In this document: piece by piece, positions 36,500 through 61,316 of the stretch
How the letters are laid out: each line of letters begins with the position of its first letter
Position numbering within the stretch: the first letter of the stretch is position 1
Source: Syngnathus acus
Taxonomy: Eukaryota; Chordata; Actinopteri; Syngnathiformes; Syngnathidae
DNA: 64,000 bases
NCBI RefSeq assembly: GCF_901709675.1
Contig: NC_051096.1
Coordinates: forward strand, 6,909,001 to 6,973,000
Direction: 5' to 3'
Notes under the pieces: model-generated
What the model saw: only the letters and a program-made list of their open reading frames with translations
What the model was told of the DNA's origin: nothing
Database searches by the model: none
Made by a program: the position numbers and the translations under genes

Positions 36500-39235
36500 C
36501 ACACAGCGGCGAGTGCGAGTACTGCAGATTTGAAATAAAGCTGTGATGTCATGACATGTATATGACACATTAATTCGCTAAGCTTTTGTTATGCGTATCT
36601 ATTGAACTGTTTAGTTACAAAAATGTAGTCCTGTTTTACGAGGTAATACATTAACGCTGCTGCCAATGAGATAAAAAGACATGTGTCTAATCTGCACAAA
36701 ACGGAAGTAATAACACATGTAACTCCATATTTCCATTCAATCAAAAGTAGTTTATTTAACTTTGCCTTCTCTGTATAACTTTATTATAATAAGACACTTC
36801 TCTGCTTGTACATTGCTCCCTTGAACTAAAAATGGCAACATTTGTTGGTGGGAATGTAAGTTGGGGTCGACAAAACTTAAGATACATACCAATATACATA
36901 CATGTGCATATATTACGGCTCCATTAATAAAAACATAAATTCTAAAACATAATGGACCACTCCAGGTACCTTGGTAATGCTGGAAACAGTACAATCGTTT
37001 GAGTAATTTCAATACGTACACTACTTTTTTTTTTCTTTTAGCATGGGTACATACAATGTGCACATCAATATCAGAGTTAAGAGGGATGGAGGACTCTGAG
37101 CCCGTCTTCATCGAACAGCTAGCGATGCAAAAACCAGTGACAGGCAAGGCAGGCTGCACACGTGGCTGTGTATTCATGCTCCAAGTAAGTTCCAAGTGGA
37201 AAGATGCATCGCTTGCCTGCTGCTGTACTGAACAAACACAAATAAATCAGTGATTCTTTCCACTGCTCGCTCATTTTGATGATTGATGTACTACTGTATG
37301 TATGCAGAGCTGAACGCATCACTGTGGATGTCTTTTTTTTTCTTTTCTTTTTAAAGCAGAAGATTTGATAACATTGGTTCAACCAAGTGTGGGCAAACAA
37401 GGCAGAAAGCGCTCGCCGTTCTCATTCGCCTCTGGTCCATGCCGTTCCCGTTACAATATAGATATCGCACGCACACACACATCAAACATCGCACAGCCGC
37501 ACGCGCACACACAAATCACCAAATGCCCTACTCGCAACATCCTCCGTTAAACTGTTACTGTCAGTAAACAAACAAAACCCCAACTTACAGCAGTGAATGG
37601 ATGCAGAGGAGTACCTAAGTCCACCTAGTCTCCAAACTGTGCAGGTTTGTCTACTGCGTGACTACAAGTGTTACAAATCCAATATTTTCCAAACACAGCC
37701 TGCTTGTAATCCGTAACAGGTGACTGGGATGATTTTGCTTCCCCCTGAACAGCCATCCTGAGAGCACACACTTTGAAAAAGCCTTCCGTCAGATAAAGGA
37801 GCTCCTGGTACTCCTGGTTGCAGTGATAAGTCCCGATAGTAATAGCACAGGGTGCATGAAAGCATGCACAACAGCAGAGGAAATGTAATACTCCATCTAG
37901 ATCTTTGTACTCTGGGCCCAGACAGAGCACCGGTCTTTGTTGCATCACATAAAACTTGCTCTACGAAATGAAAACAAAAACAGCAAACAATTTTGTTTTT
38001 TTATACTACAAGGAGTGCTTGTTACAAAATAAAGCAATTACAATTTAACCAAGTGACAATTTGTGAAAACATGTTCTCTAATGACCCATTTGTTTTCTTT
38101 GAGCTCGATTCCTCGTCAACAGAATAGACATTCCACTTTGAAAAGAGAATTCTTCCATATAAAAAATCTCAACGTGGGAAATAAAGCTGTCAAATTATTA
38201 CGGGAGTCGGATGAACCAAATTTGTGAATGAGAGGAAAACTATTGTCCATTGACGAGTATTTTTGCAGTGTGCAGAAAAATTCTGCAGGTAACAAGGATG
38301 CTACGGTGAGGCTGAAAAAGCCATTTATTGTCTGGGGGGGTGGGGGGGGAAAGAAAAAAAAAAGACTAATCAATTTAAATGAAACGTCAAAGCGGATTGA
38401 CACAAAAGCCTGAGGAGGAAAAAAAACTGCATTTACACAAGCAAGGACGATGATATAAAAAGACCAAACTAGTGACGTAGAACAGTAGTACACGGGGTCC
38501 TATCACAGTTACGAAAACTTAAAGGTTCATACCTGGGAGCCAAAGAAAGAGTAAATTAGAGATAGAGGGCTGGTAACGATCCACTTTGTAAAAAAACAAA
38601 AACACACATTCACACGCACACACACCGAACATCTCATGGGTGGCTAAAACAGAACTGACACAACTCCCCTGAAAACAAATAACGTGACACTTGTATGATA
38701 CACTGGTACTGTTCTTATTAAGATGAAGCTGCACTTTTCCCCTTGATGGGGGCAAGGTGTGCAGAACTGGACTACTGTACACCACCAAAGGCCAAAGTGT
38801 GGTAGAAATATACACACGTACACGAATATAAAAGTTTGCCTAATTCCATGTTTTTGCCAATTCACTCCCACAATCATTTTTACATCCACATGATTGACGC
38901 CAATTTGAAGATGTCATTGTGCTTGTATGTGTGAACCGCGCCCCAATTTAAAAGAATTCGATGCAGAATTACATGCGTGTTATAATCCATCCACCCCGGG
39001 TTCAAGGTGAAGAACGGCAAGTAAGATGGAAACCCAACGGAGAAAATGTACAAGAAAGGACGGTGGACAGATGCGAAAGTTGACCAATGTAGAATAGCAT
39101 CTCCTTATACTGTACAATATGTTGAGGGGTGCAAACATGAAACAATCAAGACAGGGTTAAAAAAAAAAGAAAAAGAAAGGAAGAGTTGGGTTGGAAGTGA
39201 GTGCAGTTTGGCCGAAAAGTTTTTGAAATATTCCA
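36500..39235 (-). other. prrc2a 3' UTR (about 2.5 kb) and spacer to csnk2b
   Basis: A minus-strand AATAAA (tttatt, 36751-36756) is well placed to end the prrc2a mRNA. Scanning both strands between it and the prrc2a stop, I find no frame resembling the conserved C-terminal third of vertebrate PRRC2A. The stretch is AT-rich with T/A runs and no RNA gene I recognise. Confidence 0.6.
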
Positions 39236-48660
<9,425 letters not shown>

Positions 48661-49835
48661 CGATGTTAAAAATAGAAGATAAATATTTTTTTGAAATCTC
48701 TATAAATCACAGTTATGGAAAAATGCTTTGCTGTTTTGTCAATGAGCTGTGAACATATCCAAATGATGAAGAAAAAAACTACTGTCAACACAGGGTATTT
48801 CAGGTCATGCTCATTCTTACACTAAAAATACTATTCCACAAACATGGTCAGTTTTTTGACATACTGTATTATAGAACAGTTACTTTACTATTTTTCCAAT
48901 CACAAACCAGAATAAACAGAAAAGCGACATTTAAGTTCAATGTTTTCTCTTTCAATGTAATCAAAACAATGACGTTTAAAAAGTTTCCACTATGCATTTA
49001 GCATTTCTTAAAATACAAAGCAGAATTTGACAAATGTGAATATTTTGGCAACAATATATATATTTTTAATTATTTCTGTTGACCAGAGAGGTATTGGCAA
49101 AAAGAACTGGTGCAAATCTAAAAATGGTTAAGATGATAGCAAACATGTCAAAAGAAATTCCCCACACATTGATTGCATCACAAGTAGAACTTCTAGGTCC
49201 CTCACATTCACCCACACATGCACACTTTTAAAATCATAGCTATGGTTTTAAGCAAACTATTAAAACCCGAGATTCCAAAGTACAGTACGTTCATCAAAAG
49301 GCCACGAGCATTATTTTACATTTTATAAAGACATTTTTACAATCATCTTGAATGTATGAAAGACAGATGGGCTAAGTGAAAAAACAAATAAATTGCAAAC
49401 TACATACTGCAGGGTCTCAGTAATGTGGATAAAAGTACTTAAAATTAAGTGACATTAAAGCCTCATATAATTCTACTGAACTCCAAGCACAACTGAAAAT
49501 TTAACTCCAGAAAGTAATGGTAGAAAAAAATAATTTACTTTTCAACACATACTCTGAGTGTCCCTTGGCTCTTGGGTGGTCAGCCCCAAATCAACACGTG
49601 TAAAATCATTTATTGTCGTCGAAAAATTGTTCTGTCTCAATAAAGACAATCTTCATGTAATAAAAGATAGAAGCATGATAAGGAAAAATAATTATGGCCA
49701 TATTGGTCCAGGGGTTGACATTTCATATATTTAACATTCTAAATTATTTTGGGGAAATCACTTTTAGTCCTTCCTGAGTAAGTGTTTTCATTTGTCCTCC
49801 AAATCTAACCTCACCTCTGGCTGGATTCATGTGCA
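48661..49835 (-). other. neu1 3' UTR and spacer to the prrc2a promoter
   Basis: A minus-strand AATAAA (tttatt, 49609-49614) about 220 bases past the neu1 stop fits a short 3' UTR. The rest, up to the prrc2a promoter, is AT-rich DNA with no recognised feature. Confidence 0.5.
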
Positions 49836-52113
49836 TTACCGCCCTCCATACAGGTGGATCTTGACAAACGAGACAGTCTCATCGTAATCTTTCAGGCCCT
49901 TCTCGTAGATGACATAGATGTGTTTCCGGTCATCCACAGAGCCACTGTCCAGCGACGTAATGCAGGAGTAACCACTTGGGCCTGGCCAAATCTGCAGAGC
50001 CTCCTTCTCCCAGGAGTTCCCATCAGTCACTGACCAACGTAAGGTGAGGTTAATTCCTGTGGAGAACAGCCATTGTCACAAATGTACACCAAAAATGTGG
50101 TTCGGAGTACAAATATCTTATTCATCCCTTGGAATTGCTCCCTCAAAAAATAGCTACTTACTGGATAGCGCATGGGATGGGTTGGTGAAGAAGAGCACTC
50201 CCTCTTTCTGAAAGGCCCCGGCTGCTACTGCGGGATCCACGAGCTCATAATCGAAGTACAGGTCGTCTATGGGCAGGGACATTCCGCCGTCCCGGCTTCG
50301 AACCACCACGCGACACCTGCAGTGGTAGTTGTTCTGGTTTCGGACATTGATGACAATGCTTCCGTCGGTCATTTCAAATGGCTGCGGAAAAGCAGAAGAT
50401 TCAAAACTGTTTATCCCACACCTCCAGCTAGCATAAATGGAGTCATGAATAAGTGTAAACTAGCTTGACTCCAAGAAAAACCCATTCCAGGTTCATGTTT
50501 TCAAGTTGAGCATCGAGCTAACAGACTACTGTACCCCTACAAGAACATCTGTTGGCAAGTACCACCTTGGGGGGGTTCATTTGCCTCCCCATGGGGTGCT
50601 TGGGGACATGCAATACGAGTGGGCCACGTTCAAAGCCTCCATTGTGAAGATGGCTGCTCAGAGTTGAAACCCAAATGTAGGTGACTGACATGGCAGCAAC
50701 CTGAGTAGCCCCTGGTGAACATCAATGCGACCGTCAAACCTTTCAGCTTGCTTCTCAATTTACTCGTCAGTCGACATTCCAAACGTGAGCTAATCCCTAA
50801 TGAGCAAGTCCAGCTCCGGTTGTCTGCTCCTTGCAAGTAAAAAAACAAATTCTGATCCCATACCTGGCACTCATCAGGATTAAAGTCGAGTGGCCTTTTC
50901 TCCTGGTTGTAAGGGATGCTTTTGAGCGCTGCACCATTGAACCACGTTTTCCCGTGGTCATCACTCAGGATGCAGAAAACACCATCTCCTTCCAACGTTC
51001 CATGACCGCACACCACCAAACGTCCCTGGTTTGGCTCATAGCGTTTCTGTTGTGAGTCACAAAAATTAGAAACCACCAGTGGAGAAAACGAGCTCTTTTC
51101 AATAACCTTGTAATATTCTCTTACCTGGATGCCGGTACCTGGTCCAGGAGCAAAATTCTTGACTCCTAGCTCTATTGAGAGGTTTCTGGGAGAACTCCAG
51201 CTCAGGCCGTCATCCTTGCTTTCCACCATCATGGTACTAGCGGGTTTACAGTTGTACAAGTGGAAACAGGTCGTGTAGATCAGAATAACTAAACCCGCTT
51301 CCTCGTCTACCACCACCGAACCCAGGTTCAGGCCATCTTTGATGAGTCCATCATCAACAATGAAGCTGGTCGGTGACCATGTGGATCCTGGTGAACATCA
51401 TATTTTCCATGTCAGCGTTAAGGGAAAATAATAGTTAACGGTTGTGGGGGTTGCTCTACCTTTGTCAGTGGAGCGCCGCAAGGCAATGAACTTTGCCCCC
51501 ACATCGCTGGATGATGCCTTCCTGCCCTCTGCAATAGCCAGAAGACTTCCCATGGGGGTGAAGGTGATCAGAGGGATCCTGTACGTATTCACCTCCCCTT
51601 CCACCCCGCTCACCCACAACAGCTGTTCCTCAAACAGCAGGGGTTTGATCTGGACCAAGAGAGCAAAGAATCTTAGAAATTGTGCAGGGACACGCCGAGA
51701 GGAAATAATTGAGACATGCTAATAATATCTACTCTGCAAAAAAAAAAGGGGTTCTCTCATGCGGCATATTCTATTACTAACAAGCTACTGCAATAATTAC
51801 AGTAAAATTTCATATGAACACACTTCTAGCACATTAAAGTAGTAATAATAATAATTAATAAATAAATAAATAAATAAATAAATGTACGGTAGTAACTGCT
51901 TTTTAGTGCCCCGTGATAAATCAAAACCTTTATATCGGGGAAATAATAGTTAATGATTAATAGTACGAGTACTTAACTATTGCTTCGGTCGGACAAGTAA
52001 AGGTTATTATGGCTTACCGTGACAGAGCAGATGATGACAGCGGGAAGTAGTAGTGACAACGCTGTCGCTAGCACACTTCCCGTTTTAAGGTTCCTTCCTC
52101 GTACGAGAGCCAT
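49836..52113 (-). CDS. neu1: Sialidase-1 (lysosomal neuraminidase)
   Basis: A lysosomal exo-alpha-sialidase, which in mammals works in a complex with cathepsin A. Six exons: ~52113-52018 (MALVRGRN plus a hydrophobic signal, [17 protein letters not shown]), ~51655-51460, ~51388-51125, ~51050-50866, ~50390-50162 and ~50056-49836. The sialidase hallmarks are an RIP motif (TYRIPLIT) and four Asp boxes: STDKGSTW (across an intron), [16 protein letters not shown] and VTDGNSW. The active-site stretches [31 protein letters not shown] and [19 protein letters not shown] are present, as is [10 protein letters not shown]. It aligns end to end with human NEU1. The C-terminus is YGGR where human has YGTL, the reported lysosomal sorting signal. 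The gene lies in MHC class III in human as well. Confidence 0.95.
51856..51893. repeat. (AATA)n microsatellite, neu1 intron 1
   Basis: About nine AAAT/AATA units in tandem. Confidence 0.85.
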
Positions 52114-52240
52114 TTCTTCTGGTTGAGAAGAAAGTAAATATGTATGTGACAAGAACTACTTTCAAAATGTACATAAACAAAGGAAAAAGTCAGCGTTCAG
52201 CCGGTCCACACTGTGACCCAGAATCATATGCAAAGTAAGG

Positions 52241-52270
52241 CTCATGTGACTAAGGTGGGCGGTCACATGA
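52241..52270 (-). promoter_or_regulatory. Two M-box/CLEAR-like sites upstream of neu1
   Basis: CTCATGTGAC at 52241-52250 and GGTCACATGATC at 52261-52272 each contain TCATGTGA or its reverse complement, the core bound by MITF/TFE family factors. They lie about 130-160 bases upstream of the neu1 start codon. The CLEAR consensus itself is GTCACGTGAC, so each site differs at the centre. Regulation by TFEB/TFE3 is inferred. Confidence 0.55.
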
Positions 52271-52299
52271 TCAAATCGTCATCATAAACCCGGAAATAG

Positions 52300-53482
52300 A
52301 GCGTCGACGTAAGACTTTTTGTGCAATAATAAATAATAATAAGAGTAAAAAAGAAGTTTGATGGAAACGTATTTGTAAATGACAGACACACACAGTGAAA
52401 ATCATAATATTATTATGATAAACATAATTTTAACTCTGCATATGTGTAATTTCTGGTCATGTTTTACTTGGATATAAAACAATAATAATATTATTAATGA
52501 TAATAATAATAATAATAATAACCAGGTCTAATCTCCAGAAGATGACTGGAGGTAAACAATTAAGTAATTTTTTTTTTTTTTTTCAGTGAGTTGTTTGGAC
52601 AATGGTTGCTAAATACTTTGACCACACGGTGGCAGTAATTGACCTCAAACAAATAAGGACCTCTTGCTAGAGACATAATATAGTACAATAAATCCACAGC
52701 TAATAATAATGCAATAATGCTAACAATGATGTCAACTGGAGTTTTGTCTAAATATATTTAAGGCTCTGGAAATAGAAGGGCATTAAAAACTGTAATTCCC
52801 AAATAGTCAATGATTTCACATTTTTGTGAGAAGATTTAAAATGAAAGTAAAGATCTGATTCTTAGGGTGATACAGAAAGGCAACCTCTTAAAAATGCTGC
52901 CTGAGGAAGGTTTTAACAATGTAACTGTAAAAATAATGGCAAAGGGGCAGATAACAGGCTGAAAAAAAGCTAAACCAAACAGAAGTGCTGTTTACTCTTT
53001 GATAAAGAAATATAGACCAATACACCCAACTTATAAAAGCAAATGTTGCACTCCCAATTTTGTAGAGAGTTTGAATGCAACTTTTTGCAACTTATTCTCA
53101 TCTTGTCATCCTTGTAGTCTCAAACAATAAACTAGTTTTCTCAGTCTTCTGTACCTGATTGACTCATAATACAAACAGGAACAAATACAAATGGAGCACA
53201 ATACGTAATTGTGAAAAACATGTACGAAAGTGCTCCAAATTCTCCCATCGAACATGTTATGGTGAAACGTGAACAGCATTCCAGTAGTCATGAGGCCGAG
53301 CTGAGCTGAGTCACACGCTAAGAGAGAAAGAGAGAGAGAGAGCACAAGAGAGAAGCTGAACGCCGTACCCAAGTGTGAAAGTCAAATATAGTGCACGCCT
53401 CAGTCAGACTGACCTGCTCTCAAAACATGGCAATGTTGCTCCATCAAGCAGCAACAGCTAAGATCATCCTCATTTTGTCCTC
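52300..53482. other. neu1/tmem268 divergent intergenic DNA with microsatellites
   Basis: Contains an (AAT)n run at 52480-52521 and a (GA)n run at 53321-53354. The tmem268 promoter and 5' UTR should lie at about 53300-53480, because exon 1 coding sequence ends at 53500. No other gene is seen. Confidence 0.55.
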
Positions 53483-55739
53483 ATGAAGGATTTTGAGCAG
53501 GTAAGGAGTGTTTTATTATGTTTGATTTCACTAAACCTCTAATGGTGATCTAGTTTTGCATCTCAGGATGCATTTGACAATTTGAAAAATGATCTTCAAC
53601 ATGTCATCTTCTATTTTAATAAGACTTAGAAGAAGGGGAAAAATGTAGTTGCGATTTGAATGTGTGTTCCTTTTTATGGTGAAACGCACTTATGCAACTG
53701 CACACATTGTTTTGTGAAAGTTTAAGCAGTCTTGATGCCTGTGTAACTTGCTTTGCTAGTGGTGTCAATTCTTTTGAATTCCCAACAAAAAATAGAATTG
53801 TTGGGCGATTGCATGGTTTGTTTCTGCTATTGTTAACTTTTTCTTTTGCGAGTAGCTGTTCTAGTTGTCTGACTTGAATTTGATGAAATATTGCATCTTG
53901 ACTTCCTCCTTTGAATTCGTGATAAATAAATTGCAACTTCATGCTCGCTTTCAGGAGTCACGTGTTGTATTGTCTGCATGTGATCCAATTGGCTACAGTG
54001 AGATTACAAAATGATGATAGATATTTATTGATGCTAAATTTGACATACGCAATTTATATAGTCAGTTTGTTCTCCTCTGAGCAGATGGAGGACAAGAATG
54101 CTGATGTGATGATGGAGGAGAGTGACGTGGATGAAGCTCAATCACAAACAAACAACAAACCTAAATGGGCAAATGGTAATACTGCATACTTTACATTTTG
54201 CCTGTAGTCATTTTGCTTCTCCATTTTCTTTCCTGCTCTTAGGTCAGTGTGTTCTGGCAATTCCAAGCCATTCTTTCATCAACCCCAGTTTTGATCTTTC
54301 ACTGTGCAGCCCTACTTTGGAGAGGAAAGGCTTCCAGGTCTCCCGCTACACACACATTCACAAAAACACATCTTATTCCGTGACCAAATGGAATATATAC
54401 ATATTGTTTTGTCTTATCGTGTTAGATTCCAAACGCAGACATTGAAGTTCCCCTGAAAACAGCCCTGGATGTTCCTTCGGTCAGAAGATTCATGATTTTC
54501 AACTCGTCCCTTTTCCATTTTATAATGGCGCCGGTAAGTATGATCATTACTTTCCAACACAGAGAAAAATCAGCAATTTAAAAAAAAGTCATTGACTTAC
54601 ACAAATTGATTTCCTGTGCATATTTGCTCCTTGCAGTTTCTTTATGTCGTTTTGTGGTGTGCCGTCTTCTCCACCCTGCGCCTTTATATGACCCTCAGCG
54701 ACTACTGGATCTTATGTCTGTGTGTCAGTCTGATCTCCATTTTCCTCACCACTGTCATCATCTTTGTTCTCAACCGGAATAAAAAAGAGGTAAACACATC
54801 TGAGTTCTGTGTCAATCAAACAAATATAATACGTTTCCATACATGTCAGATCAACATCAACTTGGATGTGCGGCTGATTCCGGTGAACGAGACCATGGTC
54901 AAGCACAAGCTGCTGGTGGCTGTTGCCGACTGGGTGGACAACTGCAAAGGAAGCATGCAGGTTGCTCATCTCAAATCAACCAATAGAGTTCAAATTGTTA
55001 CATATATTTATTTCCTCCTAGCTTTACTTTGTGTATTGGGACATGGCTCGTTGTTTGCAAACGCTGACTGAAACGCTGGAGGAGCACAGTTTAGCGGGCA
55101 TTGACACCTGGGTGAGTTATTTGTGTAATGCGGCTTTTAAACATGGTCGGTCGACATCGTTGAATGTCTATTTCTTGCCAGAGCAAGCTAAAGAAGAAAA
55201 TGTCCCATCTCGTCCTGGTGGCTGAAGTTCCCGGCGGGGACTGTGAAGAAAATCACACAGGGGTGGAAGAAAGTTCAGAAGAGCAGAGGCCTCTGCTGAA
55301 AAATGACGCAGGAGACTGCACTTCCTCTTCTTCTTGGAAAGTCACAACCAATTACAGTCTCGTTCCTGATGCTTCCTTACCTGCTCAGGTAAGAGAAGCA
55401 AGAACTATTTTGGCTAAATAAACTCAGTTCCTTGACACCAAGATTCCACAAGATGGCGACAAAGCACTATTTGAAACTCCTCAGTCCACCTCAACCATTC
55501 CACAAAATAAAAGTATTGTTGGTCTAACTGAAAAAATTTGGCAAATATCACTAATTGCTCTTTCGCTGTAGACTCAAGCCCACCAGCTGTTGATGACCTA
55601 CAGCGCTGCCTATGTGAAGCTGCTGGTGTCTGATAAGCTGTCCGTGCCGGCTAATCGTCGCCTCCAAGTGCCGAGGAACCACTGCCCCGCTGCGCCGTTC
55701 TGCCTCTGCCAGTTCATTAAAATGAGGATTCTTGACTAG
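53483..55739 (+). CDS. tmem268: Transmembrane protein 268 homologue
   Basis: A predicted two-pass membrane protein; its function is poorly known. Nine exons: 53483-53500, 54085-54175, 54243-54337, 54427-54533, 54638-54789, 54849-54960, 55021-55110, 55182-55389 and 55572-55739. The first exon adds MKDFEQ in frame before MEDKNADVMMEESD, so the start is ATG 53483, with 54085 as an alternative. Human TMEM268-like blocks are RRFMIFNSSLFHF, FLYVVLWCAVFSTLRLY (TM1), LCLCVSLISIFLTTVIIFVLNR (TM2), NLDVRLIPVNETMVKHKLLV, VDNCKGSMQLYFVYWDMARC and the tail NHCPAAPFCLCQFIKMRIL. The human gene is on 9q32, outside the MHC but within its paralogon. Confidence 0.85.
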
Positions 55740-55741
55740 CA

Positions 55742-55860
55742 CAGCAATAGTGGATATAAAAAGTCTACACACCCCTGTTCCCAGGCCACATTTCGAAAGG
55801 AGAAGTCAAAATACTGAAATAATGTTGAAGAATGAAATCATTCATCGATGCCTTCTTTTG
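55742..55860. mobile_element. Interspersed repeat fragment just after the tmem268 stop
   Basis: 'gtggatataaaaagtctacacacccctgtt' is a string I recognise as recurring in many fish genomes, as part of a medium-repeat family. The copy is truncated and diverged after about 35 bases. It lies in the tmem268 3' UTR. The family name is not known to me. Confidence 0.5.
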
Positions 55861-57906
55861 CACACTGGGCTACAACCCAGAAATTAAATTTGATCTAAAT
55901 GATGAGCCTTGTTATATGGCATGCACTGTTTCCCAACCACGCGGTGTGCTCACCTAGTTGGCTCATAATGAAGGAGAACAGAGAGGGGCATGCACATGAG
56001 GCCACTTTCAACAATTTCACAGACACTGGCACTCCTCAGGAGGCTAAATGGCCATCTGTGATGCCGTGCACACAAAGCTGGCTCAGCCTCCATCTCTTTC
56101 AATATAGCTTGCATTGGAAGTGACTCAGACTGACCTTATCTGTAAACGTAATGTAGACATCAAGATAGAAATGTGAATCCCAAAAAATGAAGTGATTATG
56201 CACAAGATAGGGAGACAGTCTGTATTAGTGTTTGAGAGCAAGAAGAGAAAAAGACAGGCAGAGGAAAACGGGTCAGCTATAAATAGCTTTTTTAGCGAGA
56301 GGTTGGAGACACACACAGAGGTGGAAAAAAAAACGTCACACACCCAAGAAAGAAAAAGATGCTGTCTTCTTCAAGTTGCCCAAGTTAATTCATATCATTT
56401 ATTCATATCTCAAAACAACTCAATTCCTATGTAACATATTCATAAATAAATGATCACTCTTTAACAAAACCGGGTACATTTTGTATTTACTTGTCAGCTG
56501 CCTCCTTGAAAAAAAAACAAAAGTCGCTGCTTTATGACAAGGTCAAATGAAATCAAATAAAGCCCACAATAAATTGAAGGTGGGGGACTATTTTTTGCAA
56601 AGTGCTCAAGAAGCGGCATTTTGGCACTATTATCGAAACGAGATATGCAAGAAGGGAATGTTTGGTACAAACACACTCCTATCTGTGCATTACGCACTTA
56701 ACAGCAATGCAATTCATGATTTTTAATTCCTATTAGTAACGGCCTGCAGTGTAACTTACAAAATAAAAATGTTAATGGCTTGACATTAATGTTCTGTGTA
56801 TAATAGCAAAATAGATTCACTTTGAAGAAAATTGGCAAATTTAAATTCTTAGCAAATAAATGATCTGAATATAGACTGCCAAAAAAAAAAACAGTTTAGG
56901 TCCAGGGACGATGGATAAAATAGAATTTTCACAAAGTGCTACAAAGCAGTTTAGGCATTATTATAATTATTTTTGTCTCACTCTTCTCGCATAAACATTC
57001 ATTTGAATCATCCTTCGCTGTTGATTGCTACATAATAACAACCATATTGAAGGAAATACAGAATAACGGCAGAAGAATATTGTGTAAATATGTGCACATT
57101 AATCCTCCATATTTAAAATAAATCCAAACAAATTGAGAATGGCATGCAAGCTTATATTGTCTCCTAATCATCGCTACCACGAAGTGTCTAGGCGCAACAC
57201 AATATAGGCCGATACGCTTCTAAAAACAATATATCAAACGATCCATTTTTTGTTCTTGTCTTCACCAAATAAATCATTTCGGAAAAACACTTTTGGAAAT
57301 GTTATACTGCTTCGCAACAAATGCATTTATTGTCATGCACTACTACGGCTGTATGAAGCGGCATCATTATAATACTAATAATACTGTGAGGTATTCAATT
57401 CAAGCCAATTTGAACACAAAGTAAAAGTCTGGCACATCGATAAATCTCTCTCTCTCTATATATATATTTTTAAGAAATACACAAACCGGCGCATATTATA
57501 TGTATGTTCTGACAGCAGCAAATACAAAACATCTTCCAAATAAATAGTCCCGTTTGGCCTTGTTGCCATTTTGTCAACTAGCCTACATTTGATGCATTAA
57601 ATGTGTATTGATCGGCTCCTCTTGACACTTAAATTTAAGTCTCTTACACAAGTGCACCATCAATAAATACAATAGCAGCACACTGTTTCAACATGGCACA
57701 GTTACCCCCCACAATACATATTGGTTGAATATATTTTTGTATTTGGCATTTGGATATCCAGCGTAATTGGTTGTTTTGGCTGTCAATGTGTATGTTGGAT
57801 GGCAGCATGTTGTGTAGCCGCAAGCAATAGCAGCGCATATTATCAGTGCTTCTGTTTCCACGTAATTATCTAAGCTGATGTTTAAAACCCCGCCCCCCGG
57901 GCCTCA
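55861..57906. other. tmem268/prrt1 convergent spacer, mostly prrt1 3' UTR
   Basis: A 2-kb AT-rich region between convergent genes with several AATAAA-like signals on both strands (for example minus-strand tttatt near 56397 and 57328). A CT/TA dinucleotide run lies near 57446-57468. No coding or RNA gene is supported. Confidence 0.5.
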
Positions 57907-60317
<2,411 letters not shown>

Positions 60318-60924
60318 GCCTCTCTCTCTCTATCCTCCTCCTCCTCTAAAAGGATGTTGTTGTCACCAATCCAGATAAAGGTGGGTAAAATCCCTTCCCA
60401 AAAAAATGCGCAACGGTGCTGACTTCTATTCCAAAGGCGTGTGGGTCATTCTCAAGATGCTTTCATCTTCAAGAGCACTGATAACCTGAGCTCTACCTCT
60501 CCTGGAACACTGCGCCTATCTCTGCTCTTGCGCGCGCGTGTGTGTGAAACAAGCTTGTCCTCCAACATGAATATGAAATCAATCAGCCTCCCAGAGATGG
60601 TTGTCTTAAAGCGACAGTCGGCGCAGGCATTGAGCTGGAACATCCCATTAGAAGTCATTCAAGAGGCTGGATTTGGATTAGCTGTTCTCCCCCTCCCCAA
60701 TCTTCTCTTAAATTATTTTACAGCGCATGCTCTTTTTTTTTTTTTAACAAACAACTAGAATACACCCACTTAAGAATTCGTATGTCATTTTTATTACAGT
60801 ACAAAGCGAGAATTTACAAATGCAATTTTGCAGCATAATGGTGATTTCCTGCAAAATTGCAAAGCAAAAAAAAAAAAAATGGGTGTGACTGATAAGGCCC
60901 AATAAGGTCAGTTGAGATAGGGAG

Positions 60925-61020
60925 GCACAATGAAAACATGCAAACTCCAAACAGGAAGACCAAAGTCAGAATTGAACCCTACAGACTGTGAGGCGGTTGT
61001 GCTAACCAGTGCTCCCCCCC
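60925..61020. mobile_element. Interspersed repeat fragment between prrt1 and skic2
   Basis: 'gggaggcacaatgaaaacatgcaaactccaaacaggaagaccaaagtcagaattgaaccctacagactgtgaggcggttgtgctaacca' is a diverged copy of a string common in fish genomes. It belongs to the same broad LINE/SINE-derived group as the clic1-intron fragment, and the assignment is from memory. It is not a tRNA despite the 'attgaaccc' box-B look. Confidence 0.6.
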
Positions 61021-61316
61021 CAAATATTAATACAAATATTTTAAGACATATCCTTGATTGCCAATCCGTGAGCATGTAGGGGCTACTGTAAATATGATTT
61101 ATTGTGCATCATTATTAATTTGTTGCAGATCCTGATGAGTGTGACTTGGTCATAATCGAGTCATGCAGAACAAAGTTTGTGAATTTCAGTTGAGTTGTTT
61201 CAATGCATTTGCCTCTTAATGGTCCATCTATCCTGTCTGCGTGTATCCACTTAAAATAAAAGAAACTGTACGGTGTGGCGGCAACGTGCCTTGAGCACGT
61301 GTCCATCCTCCATCTC

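Noticed and set aside
37625-37948. Cys-rich minus-strand frame in the prrc2a 3' UTR
   Set aside because: No match to the PRRC2A C-terminus or any domain I know, and no supporting splice sites; most likely chance.
55899-56123. Small plus-strand frame after tmem268
   Set aside because: No recognised domain and no promoter or splice context; it lies in 3' UTR next to a repeat fragment.
60960-61012. Possible tRNA gene (box-B-like 'attgaaccc')
   Set aside because: No acceptor stem or box A at the right distance. The surrounding string matches a common fish interspersed repeat.
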